The notes under the pieces are model-generated. The model worked only from the letters and a program-made list of their open reading frames with translations. It was not told the DNA's origin and ran no database searches. Source: Chromatiales bacterium (GTDB lineage Bacteria > Pseudomonadota > Gammaproteobacteria > JAGRCI01). Taken from it: a stretch of DNA of 40,873 nt. Below are positions 31,881 to 38,295 of this stretch, one piece after another. The stretch lies in NCBI GenBank assembly GCA_020445565.1, contig JAGRGI010000025.1, positions 1 through 40,873 of the forward strand, given 5' to 3'. Every line of letters starts with the position of its first letter. The stretch's first letter is position 1. The translations under genes and the position numbers were made by a program.

Positions 31881-32432
31881 ATGCACCGGCAGGAACTACT
31901 CGGTCTGCTCGACCGACACCAACCCAACGTCAACACCGAAGCAGGCTATGTCTCGCGTACGCGCGCCTTCGTGGAGGAACACGAAGACTGCTTCCACTGC
32001 GATCTGTGGCCAGGGCATGTCACCGGCTCCGCCTGGGTCGTCAATCCCAGCCGGGAGATGATCCTGCTGCTCCACCACCGAAAGCACGACCAGTGGTTTC
32101 AGCCCGGCGGTCATGCCGACGGCGACGCCGACATACTTCGAGTCGCCCTGCGTGAGACCCATGAAGAAACCGGCCTCCCCCCCGAAGCTATTCATCTGGT
32201 CGACGGCCAGATCTTCGACGTGGACATCCACACCATCCCCGCCAGTCCCAGGGGGCCTCGCCACACGCACTATGACATTCGTTTTTTGTTGGAAATTGAC
32301 GACCGGATACCCATCCCAGGCAACGATGAATCGCATCAGGTGCTTTGGGTGCCGCTACATCAGGTGGCCCGGTTCAACAGCAATCTTTCCACGCACCGCA
32401 TGGTGGAAAAAACGCGGAGAATGAGACACTGA
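31881..32432 (+). CDS. Nudix hydrolase of the carboxysome locus
   Basis: A 183-residue Nudix-fold protein. The Nudix box runs from Gly77 to Leu99 (GHADGDADILRVAL then RETHEETGL). The core REx2EE metal-binding part is intact (Glu92, Glu95, Glu96), but the first conserved Glu of Gx5E is Ala83, which may lower activity or change specificity. An N-terminal extension (LLDRHQPNVNTEAGYVSRTRAFVEEHEDCFHCDL) with Cys37/Cys40 precedes the fold. It starts 18 bases after csoS1D, so it is in that operon. It may clean up damaged nucleotides or sugar phosphates for carbon fixation; that is inference. Confidence 0.87.
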   Translation: MHRQELLGLLDRHQPNVNTEAGYVSRTRAFVEEHEDCFHCDLWPGHVTGSAWVVNPSREMILLLHHRKHDQWFQPGGHADGDADILRVALRETHEETGLPPEAIHLVDGQIFDVDIHTIPASPRGPRHTHYDIRFLLEIDDRIPIPGNDESHQVLWVPLHQVARFNSNLSTHRMVEKTRRMRH

Positions 32433-32435
32433 CAA

Positions 32436-32457
32436 CCGGCAATATCCTCCTTGCCGG
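32436..32457. terminator. Hairpin between Nudix and cbbR (convergent)
   Basis: CCGGCAA (32436-32442) and TTGCCGG (32451-32457) pair perfectly, starting three bases after the Nudix stop. No T-run follows. Probably a transcript-end or stabilising hairpin of the csoS1D operon. The remaining 167 bases to the cbbR stop hold nothing clear. Confidence 0.45.
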
Positions 32458-32624
32458 CAATGCCGAATAAGAAGCATGGATGAGTAAAAATGGCCATTTG
32501 ATGCGGCCGGAAGATAGGAAAAATTTTTCCCAATATCAGGCTCAACGCTTCCTTGACACGCGCTGCATCAGAGAGCCAATTTCAAGGCTTTCCTGGCACC
32601 TGCTCTACATTCTCGGACAGGTTC

Positions 32625-33638
32625 CTAGTCCTGCAAAAAAACCTTCAGCTTCGGCCACATCTGCTCCATCTCCTCGCGCATGGCCGGTTCCAGCTTCAGA
32701 GCGAAGTCCAAGAAGGCTTGGGTGACAAGGGACAGGTCTCGCCCCTTGTTGTGAACCAGATACCAGCGGCGAACGATCGGAAAGCCTTCCACATCCAGCA
32801 GCGCCACCGGGCCGTCAGGGCCTTCCAGGGTGAGGGTGTGCAGCGAGAGGACCGAGAGCCCCAGGCCACCGACGATGGCGTGCTTGATGGCCTCGTTGCT
32901 GCCGAGTTCCATACGTACCTTGGGCCGCAGCTTGTGCGACTCGAAAACTCGCAGGGTGGCATCACGAATGCCCGAGCCCGGTTCACGCAACAGGAACGGC
33001 TCCTCGGCAATTCTCGCCAGTGGAATCTTCGATTTCCCAACCAGGGGATGATTGCGTGGTGCCATGACAACCAGCGGATTGGGGGCGAAGGGAATGGCTT
33101 CGATATCGCTCTGGTCGACCGGGGCCTGCCCCATGATATACAGATCGTCTTCGTTGGCGTTCAGCCGCTCCATGATGCGGTCACGGTTAGAGACCTTCAA
33201 TGCCACCTCGATCCCAGGGTACTCACGACAGAACTCGCCCAGGACTTCCGGTGCAAAATACTTGGCGGTGGTAATCACCCCCAAACGCAAACGGCCCCGC
33301 CGGATACCCTTGAGATCGGCGATCTTCATCTCAAGATTCGCCAGACTCTCGAATATGCGCCGGCAGGACTCGTACAATTCCGCACCTGCTTCGGTCGGAC
33401 GTACATTGCGGCCAACCTGCTCGAAGAGCGGCAGACCAATGGAGTCGGCCAATTTCTTGGTCTGCATGGAGACCGTCGGCTGAGTGAGGAAAAGCTCTTC
33501 GGCCGCGCGCGTGAAGCTGCCGAGACGCACGATGGCCTCGAAAATCTGCAACTGCCGTAGTGTGGCATGGCGTATCAGGTAATCGGGGATGGCCGCCGGG
33601 GGTGTGTAGGTCTGTTCGCTATAGGGTGGTGGCATCAT
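32625..33638 (-). CDS. cbbR: LysR family regulator CbbR
   Basis: A 337-residue activator of Calvin-cycle and carboxysome genes. The N-terminal winged HTH (about 24-85) reads RHATLRQLQIFEAIVRLGSFTRAAEELFLTQPTVSMQTKKL, typical of CbbR. The co-inducer domain includes RLRLGVITTAKYFAPEVLGEF and the CbbR-like segment DLYIMGQAP. There is an extra 22-residue N-terminal lead (MMPPPYSEQTYTPPAAIP). The start at 33638 has GGGGAAAG before it, and no internal ATG or GTG would give a better one. It is on the same strand as, and downstream of, the cso operon, separated from mcdB by 120 bases containing a hairpin, so it may have its own promoter. Confidence 0.92.
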   Translation of the reverse strand: MMPPPYSEQTYTPPAAIPDYLIRHATLRQLQIFEAIVRLGSFTRAAEELFLTQPTVSMQTKKLADSIGLPLFEQVGRNVRPTEAGAELYESCRRIFESLANLEMKIADLKGIRRGRLRLGVITTAKYFAPEVLGEFCREYPGIEVALKVSNRDRIMERLNANEDDLYIMGQAPVDQSDIEAIPFAPNPLVVMAPRNHPLVGKSKIPLARIAEEPFLLREPGSGIRDATLRVFESHKLRPKVRMELGSNEAIKHAIVGGLGLSVLSLHTLTLEGPDGPVALLDVEGFPIVRRWYLVHNKGRDLSLVTQAFLDFALKLEPAMREEMEQMWPKLKVFLQD

Positions 33639-33700
33639 CTTTCCCCATTCTCACACCGCAGCACGGTACAGCATACCGGTTCATACCCGATTTTCCTTGC

Positions 33701-33730
33701 CGCCAGGTTCGACGCCGTGATTCCCTGGCG
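33701..33730 (-). other. Hairpin between mcdB and cbbR
   Basis: CGCCAGG (33701-33707) and CCTGGCG (33724-33730) are perfect inverted repeats with a 16-base loop. On the minus strand it follows the mcdB stop by about 28 bases and is not followed by a T-run. It may mark the end or processing point of the cso transcript. Confidence 0.4.
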
Positions 33731-33758
33731 CATTCGAATTCGTTAATACCGATCCGGC

Positions 33759-33974
33759 TCAGTCGGGCCAAACACGCTGTCCCGAGCTATAGTTGCCCGA
33801 TTGTACGTTCGGCTTTTCCGCGCTCGCCGCCTTGGCGGGCACTTTGGCTGCGCCCGGTTTCGCATTGGTCGATGTCCGACGCGGAGTTGCTCTTGGTTTT
33901 GGCGGACTTGCGTCGTCCTTACTCTTGCGAATGGTGGCTACCAGTTGCTCGCCTGTTTTGTCTTTTGTGGTCAC
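33759..33974 (-). CDS. mcdB: Alpha-carboxysome positioning adaptor McdB
   Basis: A 71-residue, low-complexity, positively charged protein (Lys, Ala, Pro, Ser, Thr rich, about residues 16-58). A charged N-terminus and a C-terminal tail NYSSGQRVWPD with the single tryptophan, Trp69, are the hallmarks of alpha-type McdB. McdB sits on the carboxysome and stimulates the ParA-type ATPase McdA. Its start overlaps the mcdA stop by ATGA, so the two are translationally coupled. Assignment rests on composition, terminal Trp motif and context, since such proteins have little alignable sequence. Confidence 0.85.
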   Translation of the reverse strand: MTTKDKTGEQLVATIRKSKDDASPPKPRATPRRTSTNAKPGAAKVPAKAASAEKPNVQSGNYSSGQRVWPD

Positions 33975-34600
33975 AGTCTGTTCACCAACTCTCTTACCAG
34001 TTGTCGAATCTCTTCAGCGGCCGCCGCCCCCTGGCTGCCCAGATTCAGCACACTGCGCCCCCTCAAAACCGCATTGCGATAGGCGACGCGCCGACGGATC
34101 GCGGTCTCAGCCGCGGGCAGACTCAGTTCTGACAAAGCCTCGCGGGTTAGACGAGACAATTGCGTCCGAGGTTCGAGTTGATTGATCACCAACAATGCCT
34201 GTAGGTCGGCGTTGTGTCGGCGCGCCCTGTCCAGCTCCCGCTCGATGTGAACACTGGCCCAAAGATCCAGCGGCGACGGTTGCACTGGTATCAGCGCCAG
34301 ATCGCAGCATTCAAGCGCCTGACGAGTGGCGCGGGAGTGTACGGACGGCGGACAATCGACAATCACATGCCGAAACCGATTACGCCGGTCACTGATCGTT
34401 GACCCTATTTCTTTGCCGGCGTCTTCCACCACCAGGTCAAGAGTGTCTCCGCCTATGGCGCACCATTGCAGAGAAGAACCTTGGGGATCCGCATCCAGGA
34501 GCACGGTGGCGCCTGTCTCGGCCAGACAGTGGGCAATGTTGATGCCCAGGGTGGTCTTACCTGTACCACCTTTGTTGCCGACCAGGGCAAAGACCGACAC
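33971..34600 (-). CDS. mcdA: ParA-type ATPase McdA, carboxysome positioning
   Basis: A 209-residue ParA/MinD-family ATPase. The deviant Walker A motif is KGGTGKTT (residues 10-17, signature Lys10). Walker A' follows as LLDADPQGSSLQW and Walker B as VIVDCPPSVHS. As McdA it should bind the nucleoid in its ATP form and distribute carboxysomes when McdB releases it. It has no DNA-binding HTH, like other short ParAs. It lies two bases after acRAF and overlaps mcdB. The location inside the cso operon makes the McdA role much more likely than plasmid or chromosome partition. Confidence 0.92.
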   Translation of the reverse strand: MSVFALVGNKGGTGKTTLGINIAHCLAETGATVLLDADPQGSSLQWCAIGGDTLDLVVEDAGKEIGSTISDRRNRFRHVIVDCPPSVHSRATRQALECCDLALIPVQPSPLDLWASVHIERELDRARRHNADLQALLVINQLEPRTQLSRLTREALSELSLPAAETAIRRRVAYRNAVLRGRSVLNLGSQGAAAAEEIRQLVRELVNRL

Positions 34601-34602
34601 GT

Positions 34603-34866
34603 TCAGGCGTTCGTCTGGTCGGCGTTGAGCCTGTCAAGCTCCTCGGCGAAGCGACGCTGGCTGTCGGCCAACTGGTCAGTCCCTTCCTCGGCATGGATTG
34701 TGATGTTCACATAGTCGCGGCCGAACCCCATGTCCGGGTACAAGCCTTCTTTTTCGGAGAGGTCGGCTGCGCGATCCAGAAAGTCACGCAGCTGCTGGTA
34801 ATCCTCGAATTCATAGCGCCGTTCCAGGCGAACCGGCCGCGCACGCTCTTGCCATTGCTGACTCAT
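34603..34866 (-). CDS. Alpha-carboxysome RuBisCO assembly factor acRAF
   Basis: An 87-residue protein of the pterin-4a-carbinolamine dehydratase-like fold, now known as a RuBisCO assembly chaperone in alpha-carboxysome operons. Visible pattern: RPVRLERRYEFEDYQQLRDFLDRAADLSEKEGLYPDMGFGRDYVNITIHAE, close to the PCD order but with a weakened dehydratase active site (the usual HHP motif is absent). The ATG at 34866 overlaps the ferritin-like stop by ATGA. The longer in-frame reading to 34977 lies within that gene and is rejected. It should help assemble the CbbL8S8 enzyme encoded at the start of the operon. Confidence 0.9.
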   Translation of the reverse strand: MSQQWQERARPVRLERRYEFEDYQQLRDFLDRAADLSEKEGLYPDMGFGRDYVNITIHAEEGTDQLADSQRRFAEELDRLNADQTNA

Positions 34867-35393
34867 CGCACACTCCTGAATCTTCGCTGAGTGGTAAGGG
34901 GTTCCCGTCGGGTTCTCGGGGAAACCGCAGTCTCCGGCACATCGGCCGGCACGCTGTTCTGCAAACGCGCCAGCCACTCGGTCAGTTCATCGTAGTGGGT
35001 CTGCTCTTCGCCAAGCAGCCTTTCAAAGAACATCCGGTGGTCATGATCGCCCACCCGGGCACTGTGTCGGGTGGCATCGGTGTAGAGTTGTACCAACTCC
35101 AGTTCAAATTCCCGATTGACCTCCAACAGTTCCGCCAAGTCACGTCCCAGACGTACAGGCCGCAGTTGCGAGGCGCTCGGGGCCACACCGATGGCCAGCA
35201 TGCGCTCGATAATTCGATCCGCATGCCCCATTTCCTCCTGCGCTTCATTACGCAGGTGTTCCGCCGCCTCGGCCAACCCCCAGGCACCGACCAAGCGTGC
35301 CTGAGTGGTGTACATCTGTACCGCGGAGAGTTCCAGGCTCAGGGCCCGCCCCAGGTAGCCCAGAACTCTCTGATCCGCACGAGCCGCTAGCAT
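34863..35393 (-). CDS. Ferritin-like (bacterioferritin-type) protein of the cso operon
   Basis: A 176-residue four-helix ferritin-like protein. Diiron ligands are visible: Glu in LSLELSAVQMY, Glu and His in EAQEEMGHADRI (ExxH), Glu in FELELVQLY, and Glu and His in LLGEEQTHYDELTEWL (ExxH). A Pro/Arg-rich tail of about 35 residues (VPADVPETAVSPRTRREPL) is unusual for ferritins and may be a targeting or binding tail. Proteins of this type are common next to csoS1 genes; their role in carboxysomes is not settled. It begins 32 bases after csoS1B and overlaps acRAF. Confidence 0.88.
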   Translation of the reverse strand: MLAARADQRVLGYLGRALSLELSAVQMYTTQARLVGAWGLAEAAEHLRNEAQEEMGHADRIIERMLAIGVAPSASQLRPVRLGRDLAELLEVNREFELELVQLYTDATRHSARVGDHDHRMFFERLLGEEQTHYDELTEWLARLQNSVPADVPETAVSPRTRREPLTTQRRFRSVR

Positions 35394-35425
35394 TGAGCCG
35401 TCTCAGTCAATCCGCCGCCAAACGT

Positions 35426-35746
35426 TCAGGAGACGTTGGTGTTGGAAGAGGCGGCACCGCCGGTAGGCAGCACCGGCTCCACCTCACGGTGAGGACGGGC
35501 AATGATGTGGGCGGCCACCAAGCCGTCGCCGACCCGCTCGCAAGCGTCGGCACCGGCCCGGACGGCGGCATTGACGGCGCCGGTTTCACCGCGGACCAGC
35601 ACGGTCACGTAGCCTCCGCCGACGAATTCACGTCCGATGAGCCGGACTTCGGCAGCCTTGGTCATCGCATCGGCCGCCTCGATGGCGGGAACCAGACCCC
35701 GAGTTTCAATCATACCCAATGCGATACCGTAGTTTTCACTAGCCAT
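35426..35746 (-). CDS. csoS1B: Carboxysome shell hexamer protein, CsoS1B-like
   Basis: A 106-residue single-BMC-domain shell protein (ALGMIETRGLVPAIEAADAMTKAAEV; GGYVTVLVRGETGAVNAAV). The first 92 residues are identical to the other copy except Ser3 for Thr3. The tail then differs (PTGGAASSNTNVS), giving the longer C-terminus that marks CsoS1B in Halothiobacillus. Hexamers tile the shell facets. Start supported by GGAGATCAGAAG. A 6-bp hairpin lies in the 70-base gap upstream. Which copy corresponds to CsoS1A, B or C is assigned by order and tail only. Confidence 0.93.
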   Translation of the reverse strand: MASENYGIALGMIETRGLVPAIEAADAMTKAAEVRLIGREFVGGGYVTVLVRGETGAVNAAVRAGADACERVGDGLVAAHIIARPHREVEPVLPTGGAASSNTNVS

Positions 35747-35785
35747 CTTCTGATCTCCGCAATCAACTGTTTGGAATATACCGTC

Positions 35786-35804
35786 GGGATCGTACCTTGA
35801 TCCC
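35786..35804 (-). other. Hairpin between the two csoS1 genes
   Basis: GGGATC (35786-35791) and GATCCC (35799-35804) are perfect arms around a 7-base loop, inside the 70-base gap between csoS1A and csoS1B on the minus-strand transcript. It could slow decay of the upstream message and help give shell hexamers in excess. No T-run follows. Confidence 0.35.
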
Positions 35805-35816
35805 AGAATCGATCAT

Positions 35817-36107
35817 TTACTCTTTGCCGAGCACCGGCTCGACTTCCCGATGGGGACGCGCGATGATGTGTGCCGCCACCAGACCGTCCCCGACCCGCTC
35901 GCAGGCATCGGCGCCGGCACGAACCGCGGCGTTCACCGCACCGGTCTCGCCGCGCACCAGGACGGTCACATAGCCGCCACCGACGAATTCGCGGCCGATC
36001 AGACGCACCTCGGCCGCTTTGGTCATGGCATCCGCCGCCTCGATAGCCGGCACCAGACCGCGGGTTTCGATCATACCCAGGGCAATGCCGTAGTTTTCAG
36101 TAGCCAT
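35817..36107 (-). CDS. csoS1A: Carboxysome shell hexamer protein, CsoS1A/C-like
   Basis: A 96-residue BMC-domain protein, the main facet hexamer of the alpha-carboxysome. The pore loop is in the REFVGGGYVTV region, and the fold motif AIEAADAMTKAAEV is intact. It ends REVEPVLGKE. The ATG at 36107 follows AGGAGAAAGCAAT, a strong site; the longer reading to 36218 is not supported. It comes after csoS4B with an 82-base gap, the largest within the operon, which may hold a processing site or internal promoter. Only two csoS1 copies are present, where Halothiobacillus has three. Confidence 0.95.
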   Translation of the reverse strand: MATENYGIALGMIETRGLVPAIEAADAMTKAAEVRLIGREFVGGGYVTVLVRGETGAVNAAVRAGADACERVGDGLVAAHIIARPHREVEPVLGKE

Positions 36108-36189
36108 ATTGCTTTCTCCTGTGATCCCGGCTCGCGGGGGGTTTGGTCTATGACTCAGTTGTTGGTTGCCTTGCCCATTGTGGGGCGAT

Positions 36190-36456
36190 TCAATTCTTGC
36201 CTGGCCCTTCGGCTTCATCCCAGTGGTCGATGATTCCGCAGATCGTCAGATCGGTGAGAATCTCGAAGTTCTGGGCCGCATAGCGCGCCGCGGAGCCGCT
36301 GACTGTAAATACCCAGTTGCCCTTGTGGGCACCGACCGGGTCGACAGCAACACTCAGGCTGCCCTTGGCGTCGCGAACGATACGCAGATGCATATGCCCC
36401 AGACCTTCATGCCTGGTGGTGCATACCAGGGTGTCTTCTACCCTCTGGATCAGCAT
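36190..36456 (-). CDS. csoS4B: Carboxysome vertex pentamer protein CsoS4B
   Basis: An 88-residue BMC-P (EutN/CcmL-type) protein that caps icosahedral vertices. The pattern MLIQRVEDTLVCTTRH, AVDPVGAHKGNWVFTVSGSAARYA and LTDLTICGIIDHWDE is typical. It shares about the same layout as CsoS4A (VAVDPVG..GDWV; VVGIIDHW). Its ATG overlaps the csoS4A stop by one base (TGATG), so it is translationally coupled. The frame is open much further upstream, but that part overlaps csoS4A and csoSCA and is a shadow. Confidence 0.94.
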   Translation of the reverse strand: MLIQRVEDTLVCTTRHEGLGHMHLRIVRDAKGSLSVAVDPVGAHKGNWVFTVSGSAARYAAQNFEILTDLTICGIIDHWDEAEGPGKN

Positions 36457-36722
36457 CAGGCATCCTGCTCGCTTTGCGAGGCCGGCGGCCAGTGGTCGAT
36501 GATGCCGACCACGGTCAGGTCGCTGGGATATCCCTTGCTGCCGGCAGCTTCTCGGGCGGCAGAGGATCCGACGCAGATCACCCAATCTCCGGGCTTGCAA
36601 CCGACCGGGTCGACGGCAACGGCCAGAGAACTGCCATCGCGAACCACCTGCAGAAGCTTGTGCTCCATCTCGGCAATACGGTTGGTCGACACCAACGGTC
36701 TTTCGATCTGACAGATCTTCAT
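36456..36722 (-). CDS. csoS4A: Carboxysome vertex pentamer protein CsoS4A
   Basis: An 88-residue BMC-P protein: MKICQIERPLVSTNRIAEM, then LAVAVDPVGCKPGDWVICVGSSAAREAAG and LTVVGIIDHWPP. Few copies are needed per shell (12 vertices). Loss of such pentamers makes carboxysomes leaky to CO2 in studied species. The start overlaps the csoSCA stop by one base (TGATG), the same coupling as on to csoS4B, so csoSCA, csoS4A and csoS4B are translated as a chain. Start context GGAGGCCCAC lies just upstream. Confidence 0.94.
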   Translation of the reverse strand: MKICQIERPLVSTNRIAEMEHKLLQVVRDGSSLAVAVDPVGCKPGDWVICVGSSAAREAAGSKGYPSDLTVVGIIDHWPPASQSEQDA

Positions 36723-38266
36723 CAGTGGGCCTCCCCGGTCTCGCCGCGGACGGTACAGGCAAGCATTTCCAGCCCTTCACCGCCGTCGCAATCACGCGTG
36801 ACCTGCAAGGTATGCAACAGGCCCTTCTCACTCAGGGTGTGATAGCGGGCATGCATGGCATCGGCGACCCGCTGGCAGCGCGCCACGGCACGGTCTCTGG
36901 AACCAGGCACATGACCGTGATAGTCGTAACGGATCACCACCGGGATCGGCAGGCCGTGACGCACGTTCAAGCCGGTGAAAATCTTTACACCCACGTCCAA
37001 ATCCGCCGTCGACTCTTCGACTGTATTCATGTAAGCAAAGTACATGAGATTGCGCAGTTGCACTTCTTCAAACCCGACACCGGCACCGATGAAACGCTCG
37101 GCATGACCGATGTCGGCGTAGTGGCTGCCATGGTAATCGCGCACGTAATCGACCTGACGCAGGTTGTTGGACACCAAGCGGGCGGCGAATCGGATCATGC
37201 CGTCACTGCTGTCGGCGTTGCTGCCGCGCAATGCAACGGCGATTGCCGATTCGTCGGCACCGCGCTTGCGCTCCAGGTCCAGTGCGTCGTCAAAACGTTG
37301 CAGATCGATCCGACCCGAGGCATCGGGCAGATGCACCCGGATGGCATCGGTGTCGGTATCCAGGCCGATCAGCAAAAGATCGATGGACGCGCCACAACAA
37401 AAACTGTTCTCCACCGCCGTCCGAAAGCTTTCCAAACGATCCAGTCCGGCTTGAGCGGCCTTCTCGGTGTCCGAGCCATGAGCGGCACAGCCTTGGTGCA
37501 ACGGATCCACCGAGCTGTAGTGATAAACCACGGCCTTCAGGTAGCGGGTCGGCGCATCGGCTGTATTGGGAACGCCCTCCCGATATCGCCGCATTTCCAC
37601 TTCGATCCACTTCGCCAGACTGTTCTCAACATCGAACAGTGCGCCAGCGTAGGACTTACGCCGAACCTCTTGTTGGGGCAGCCGCAACACGTAACGAATC
37701 ACATGCGCCAAACGGCCATCGGCACAGGGCGAGATATCCAGCGTGTGGAATCCGCAGTCTTGGAGGAACCCCTGAAACTGCGCTTCATGCCCGGTAGCCA
37801 GCGGATCGTTACTGTAAAAGTCGTCGCAATAGTCCCGATAGGTGGCAAACACGCACCAAGCGAACAGTCGGCGCATGTCCAATTGCTCGACCCAGGCGTC
37901 GGCCAAAATCTCTTCGGGAAGCTCGAAACCCAGGCTTCGCTTGGCGATGGCCTGCGCCTGACGTTCGAAATCACGCTCGTGTTGCAGGGCCGAGATCTCC
38001 TTCAGCACCGGCACGATGCCGTCGAAGCGGGCCTTTACGCCACTCTCGTAGTCGTGCAGGCGGGCATTCTCATCGCCACGCTGCCGGGAGCCACGGACCC
38101 GACGGCCGGCGGCGGACGGCGAGGGCCGTACGGACCGGCTGCCGGTATCCGCGCTCGCCACCGCGCCCGGACGACGTAGCGGCGCGCTGGGAACGGAGGT
38201 CCGATCCTGGTCGGAGTAGCCCCGCCGACCCTGAACGTTGCGGCCTGTTCGAAACATAGTGGCCAT
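36722..38266 (-). CDS. csoSCA: Carboxysomal beta-type carbonic anhydrase CsoSCA (CsoS3)
   Basis: A 514-residue enzyme that converts bicarbonate to CO2 inside the carboxysome. The N-terminal 60 residues are basic and disordered (SVRPSPSAAGRRVRGSRQRG), the part that tethers it to RuBisCO. A helical domain, the catalytic domain and a degenerate second domain follow. Zinc ligands fit Cys181, His249 and Cys260, and the catalytic pair Asp183-Arg185 lies in CADGR. The spacing equals that of the Halothiobacillus enzyme (173, 242 and 253, with 175 and 177). Start at 38266 after GGCAGGGCAAGTC; Met4 at 38257 is an alternative. It follows csoS2 by 29 bases. Confidence 0.96.
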   Translation of the reverse strand: MATMFRTGRNVQGRRGYSDQDRTSVPSAPLRRPGAVASADTGSRSVRPSPSAAGRRVRGSRQRGDENARLHDYESGVKARFDGIVPVLKEISALQHERDFERQAQAIAKRSLGFELPEEILADAWVEQLDMRRLFAWCVFATYRDYCDDFYSNDPLATGHEAQFQGFLQDCGFHTLDISPCADGRLAHVIRYVLRLPQQEVRRKSYAGALFDVENSLAKWIEVEMRRYREGVPNTADAPTRYLKAVVYHYSSVDPLHQGCAAHGSDTEKAAQAGLDRLESFRTAVENSFCCGASIDLLLIGLDTDTDAIRVHLPDASGRIDLQRFDDALDLERKRGADESAIAVALRGSNADSSDGMIRFAARLVSNNLRQVDYVRDYHGSHYADIGHAERFIGAGVGFEEVQLRNLMYFAYMNTVEESTADLDVGVKIFTGLNVRHGLPIPVVIRYDYHGHVPGSRDRAVARCQRVADAMHARYHTLSEKGLLHTLQVTRDCDGGEGLEMLACTVRGETGEAH

Positions 38267-38295
38267 GACTTGCCCTGCCTGACTGAGGCCCCGCC

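Noticed and set aside
33971-34600. Plasmid or chromosome partition ParA
   Set aside because: Its location inside the cso operon, coupled to an McdB-like gene, favours carboxysome positioning, and no ParB or parS is seen.
34603-34866. Active pterin-4a-carbinolamine dehydratase
   Set aside because: The characteristic histidine-rich active site is not seen, and the operon position matches acRAF.
36725-38179. 484-codon open frame antisense to csoSCA
   Set aside because: csoSCA has its full set of zinc ligands on the other strand. The antisense product matches nothing and arises from codon bias.
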